DNA of 36,436 nucleotides from Pseudoalteromonas peptidolytica. GTDB lineage: Bacteria > Pseudomonadota > Gammaproteobacteria > Enterobacterales > Alteromonadaceae. Below are positions 35,463-36,436 of the stretch, piece after piece (positions within the stretch are counted from its first letter, which is position 1; each line of letters begins with the position of its first letter). The stretch is from positions 1 through 36,436 of the forward strand of contig NZ_WEHZ01000043.1 of NCBI RefSeq assembly GCF_012641745.1, written 5' to 3'. The notes beneath the pieces were generated by a model. It was not told the DNA's origin and ran no database searches. It saw nothing but the letters and a program-made list of their open reading frames with translations. The position numbers and the translations under genes were made by a program.

Positions 35463-35984
35463 TTATGACCTTATTCTTTTTTATATACTTCGTTCCCGAT
35501 AAAGCAACAACATAAACTATTTCTTTACGAGGAAAAGATCAAGATTTTTTATAAAAAATATGAATTTTTTTATTTTTAATAAAACAACAACAGATTTATA
35601 ACATCAGAAAGAGAGATGAAAAATGCAACAAATTGAAATTTATTAATAACATTCTTTATCAAAAAAGGGTTAGGAACTGTAATCAACTTAGAGCTTTCAG
35701 TCTGATTATTCTTGCTTATTTGAGCCTATTAATCAAATAGCTACTCCATTTCCCGATCAACTCGCTTTGAACCGCTACGAAGCTGGTTATATCAATTATG
35801 ATAATTAATTTGCTAATTTGAAGCGAGAAAATCTCTTATTTAGATTTTCTCAATAAGAGCTCTTTAACGCAGTTAACGTCTGATTTATTCCTCCAAATTG
35901 AACAAATATTAAGGCTAATTGGTATTACAGCAATGTTCGAGCTTAAAAACTACGAAGCCCTCAGCTCATTGAGATGAGCGCATG
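35463..35984. other. Non-coding, AT-rich region upstream of the receptor gene
   Basis: No gene is supported here. The 150 bases nearest the receptor are very AT-rich and should hold its promoter. A hairpin GAGAAAATCT/AGATTTTCTC (35825-35834, 35842-35851) overlaps an alternative one, CTCTTATT/AATAAGAG (35833-35840, 35852-35859), and the palindrome AAGAGCTCTT follows at 35855-35864. No other structure was recognised. Confidence 0.6.
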
Positions 35985-36024
35985 TAGGATATTTTTGTTC
36001 TTTTTGTTTAATAGAGCCAACAGC

Positions 36025-36096
36025 TCGGCGGGTAAACCGCCTCCTACCAGTGCAGTACCTTGTTGGTGTTGTGGTGGGAGCGAGTTTATCTCGCGA
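36025..36096. repeat. REP doublet, copy 1
   Basis: A 72-base element bounded by two inverted REP-like units. Left: TCGGCGGGTAAACCGCCTCC, with GGCGG/CCGCC stem. Right: GGTGGGAGCGAGTTTATCTC then GCGA, with GCGAG/CTCGC stem (one T for C against the other copies). The right unit is like the GTGGGAGCGAGCTTGCTCGCGA type of REP in Pseudomonas. Such doublets form large cruciforms and are spread by REP-associated transposases (RAYT). Confidence 0.75.
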
Positions 36097-36144
36097 GGTG
36101 TTGATTATCTTGTGAGGTTTTATTTTCAAATCCCACATAGCAAA

Positions 36145-36177
36145 AAACCCGCAGCATTGCTGCAAAGGGTTTCTTTT
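36145..36177. terminator. Hairpin between REP doublets
   Basis: AAACCC/GGGTTT (36145-36150, 36167-36172) encloses GCAGCA/TGCTGC, with T-rich ends on both strands. A second copy starts near 36414 and is cut by the window end. No gene that would use it is in view. Confidence 0.5.
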
Positions 36178-36248
36178 CGGCGGGTAAACCGCCTCCTACC
36201 AGTGCTGCACTTTGTTGATATTGTGGTGGGAGCGAGTTTACCTCGCGA
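36177..36248. repeat. REP doublet, copy 2
   Basis: Same 72-base layout as the copy at 36025, with the same end units and a slightly different centre (TGCTGCACTTTGTTGATATT). Confidence 0.75.
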
Positions 36249-36297
36249 TGTTACAAAGTAGGATGTTTTATTCTTTTTGTTTGGCAAACCCAACAGC

Positions 36298-36369
36298 TCG
36301 GCGGGTAAACCGCCTCCTACCAGTGCTGCACTATGGTGGTGTCGTGGTGGGAGCGAGTTTACCTCGCGA
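36298..36369. repeat. REP doublet, copy 3
   Basis: Same 72-base layout; it begins 273 bases after copy 1 and shares that copy's flanks (CAACAGC before it, GAGG? TGTTGATTATCTTGTGAG after it, that is GGTGTTGATTATC in both), so it belongs to the second unit of a tandem duplication. Confidence 0.75.
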
Positions 36370-36436
36370 GGTGTTGATTATCTTGTGAGACTTTCTTTCC
36401 AAATCCCACACAGCAAAAAACCCGTCGCATTGCTGC

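Larger units (their letters stand above)
35985..36436. repeat. Tandem duplication of about 273 bases carrying REP doublets
   Basis: Unit A runs from TAGGAT at 35985 to about 36258. Unit B starts with TAGGAT at 36259 and is cut by the window end. Both share TTCTTTTTGTTT, CAACAGCTCGGCGGG, a doublet, GGTGTTGATTATCTTGTGAG, a stretch CAAATCCCACA and the CCCG...GCATTGCTGC hairpin, with scattered differences. Unit A ends in a further doublet (copy 2), so one more should follow just right of the window. Confidence 0.7.

Noticed and set aside
35791..35808. Possible Fur box upstream of the receptor gene (ATCAATTATGATAATTAA)
   Set aside because: Only one half-site is good and the other arm does not match; it is also more than 300 bases from the start codon in an AT-rich region.
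35985..36436. CRISPR array
   Set aside because: The repeats are long, palindromic at both ends and partly nested in a larger duplication; there are no uniform short spacers and no cas genes.

Overview
The window looks like chromosome from a marine gammaproteobacterium of the Alteromonadales, most likely Pseudoalteromonas. This is an inference from gene content: a fabR / fatty-acid desaturase / sthA block, a leuABCD operon with its own attenuator, GH97 and GH18 enzymes, and a large TonB-dependent receptor. No rRNA or tRNA gene and no CRISPR array was seen.

Region 1 (1-13811) is the most interesting part: a compact, apparently iron-starvation-controlled biosynthetic cluster. The leftward operon is MbtH-like protein, a 1741-aa NRPS (fatty acyl-AMP ligase - ACP - C - A - PCP), a 1463-aa PKS (KS - AT - KR - ACP) and, after a terminator, an exported penicillin/AHL-acylase-family Ntn hydrolase. 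Divergent to it is an ECF sigma factor whose region 4 closely resembles PvdS of Pseudomonas. The sigma gene has a TTGACA/TAGAAT promoter overlaid by a perfect 7-1-7 Fur box. The MbtH gene is preceded by an exact match to the PvdS promoter (iron-starvation box) CTAAAT-N16-CGT. Fur box, PvdS-like sigma, IS box, lipid-primed NRPS and PvdQ-like acylase repeat the logic of pyoverdine synthesis and maturation in a different and much smaller assembly line. It would make a fatty-acyl - amino acid (probably basic) - reduced malonate chain, which the acylase may later trim. No thioesterase, reductase, exporter or receptor is present, and the cluster ends stop-to-stop against the C-terminal end of an IS4-type transposase.

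Region 2 (13833-20300): a TerB-like protein, a small lipoprotein, a secreted protein of unknown function, then leuDCBA on the minus strand. A leucine-rich leader peptide (leuL, not previously called) and a Rho-independent attenuator lie upstream of leuA.

Region 3 (20448-23853): membrane-lipid and redox genes. fabR is divergent from a fatty-acid desaturase, with a perfect 18-bp palindrome at the desaturase promoter, followed by sthA (soluble transhydrogenase).

Region 4 (23852-35462): a beta-barrel porin-like protein and a cupredoxin-like protein, a GH97 alpha-glucosidase-type enzyme, a modular GH18 chitinase, an S24/Cro-CI type repressor, an MFS transporter divergent from an AraC regulator, and a large TonB-dependent receptor.

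Region 5 (35463-36436) is non-coding. It holds a hairpin region and three 72-bp inverted REP doublets inside a tandem duplication of about 273 bp that runs off the window end.
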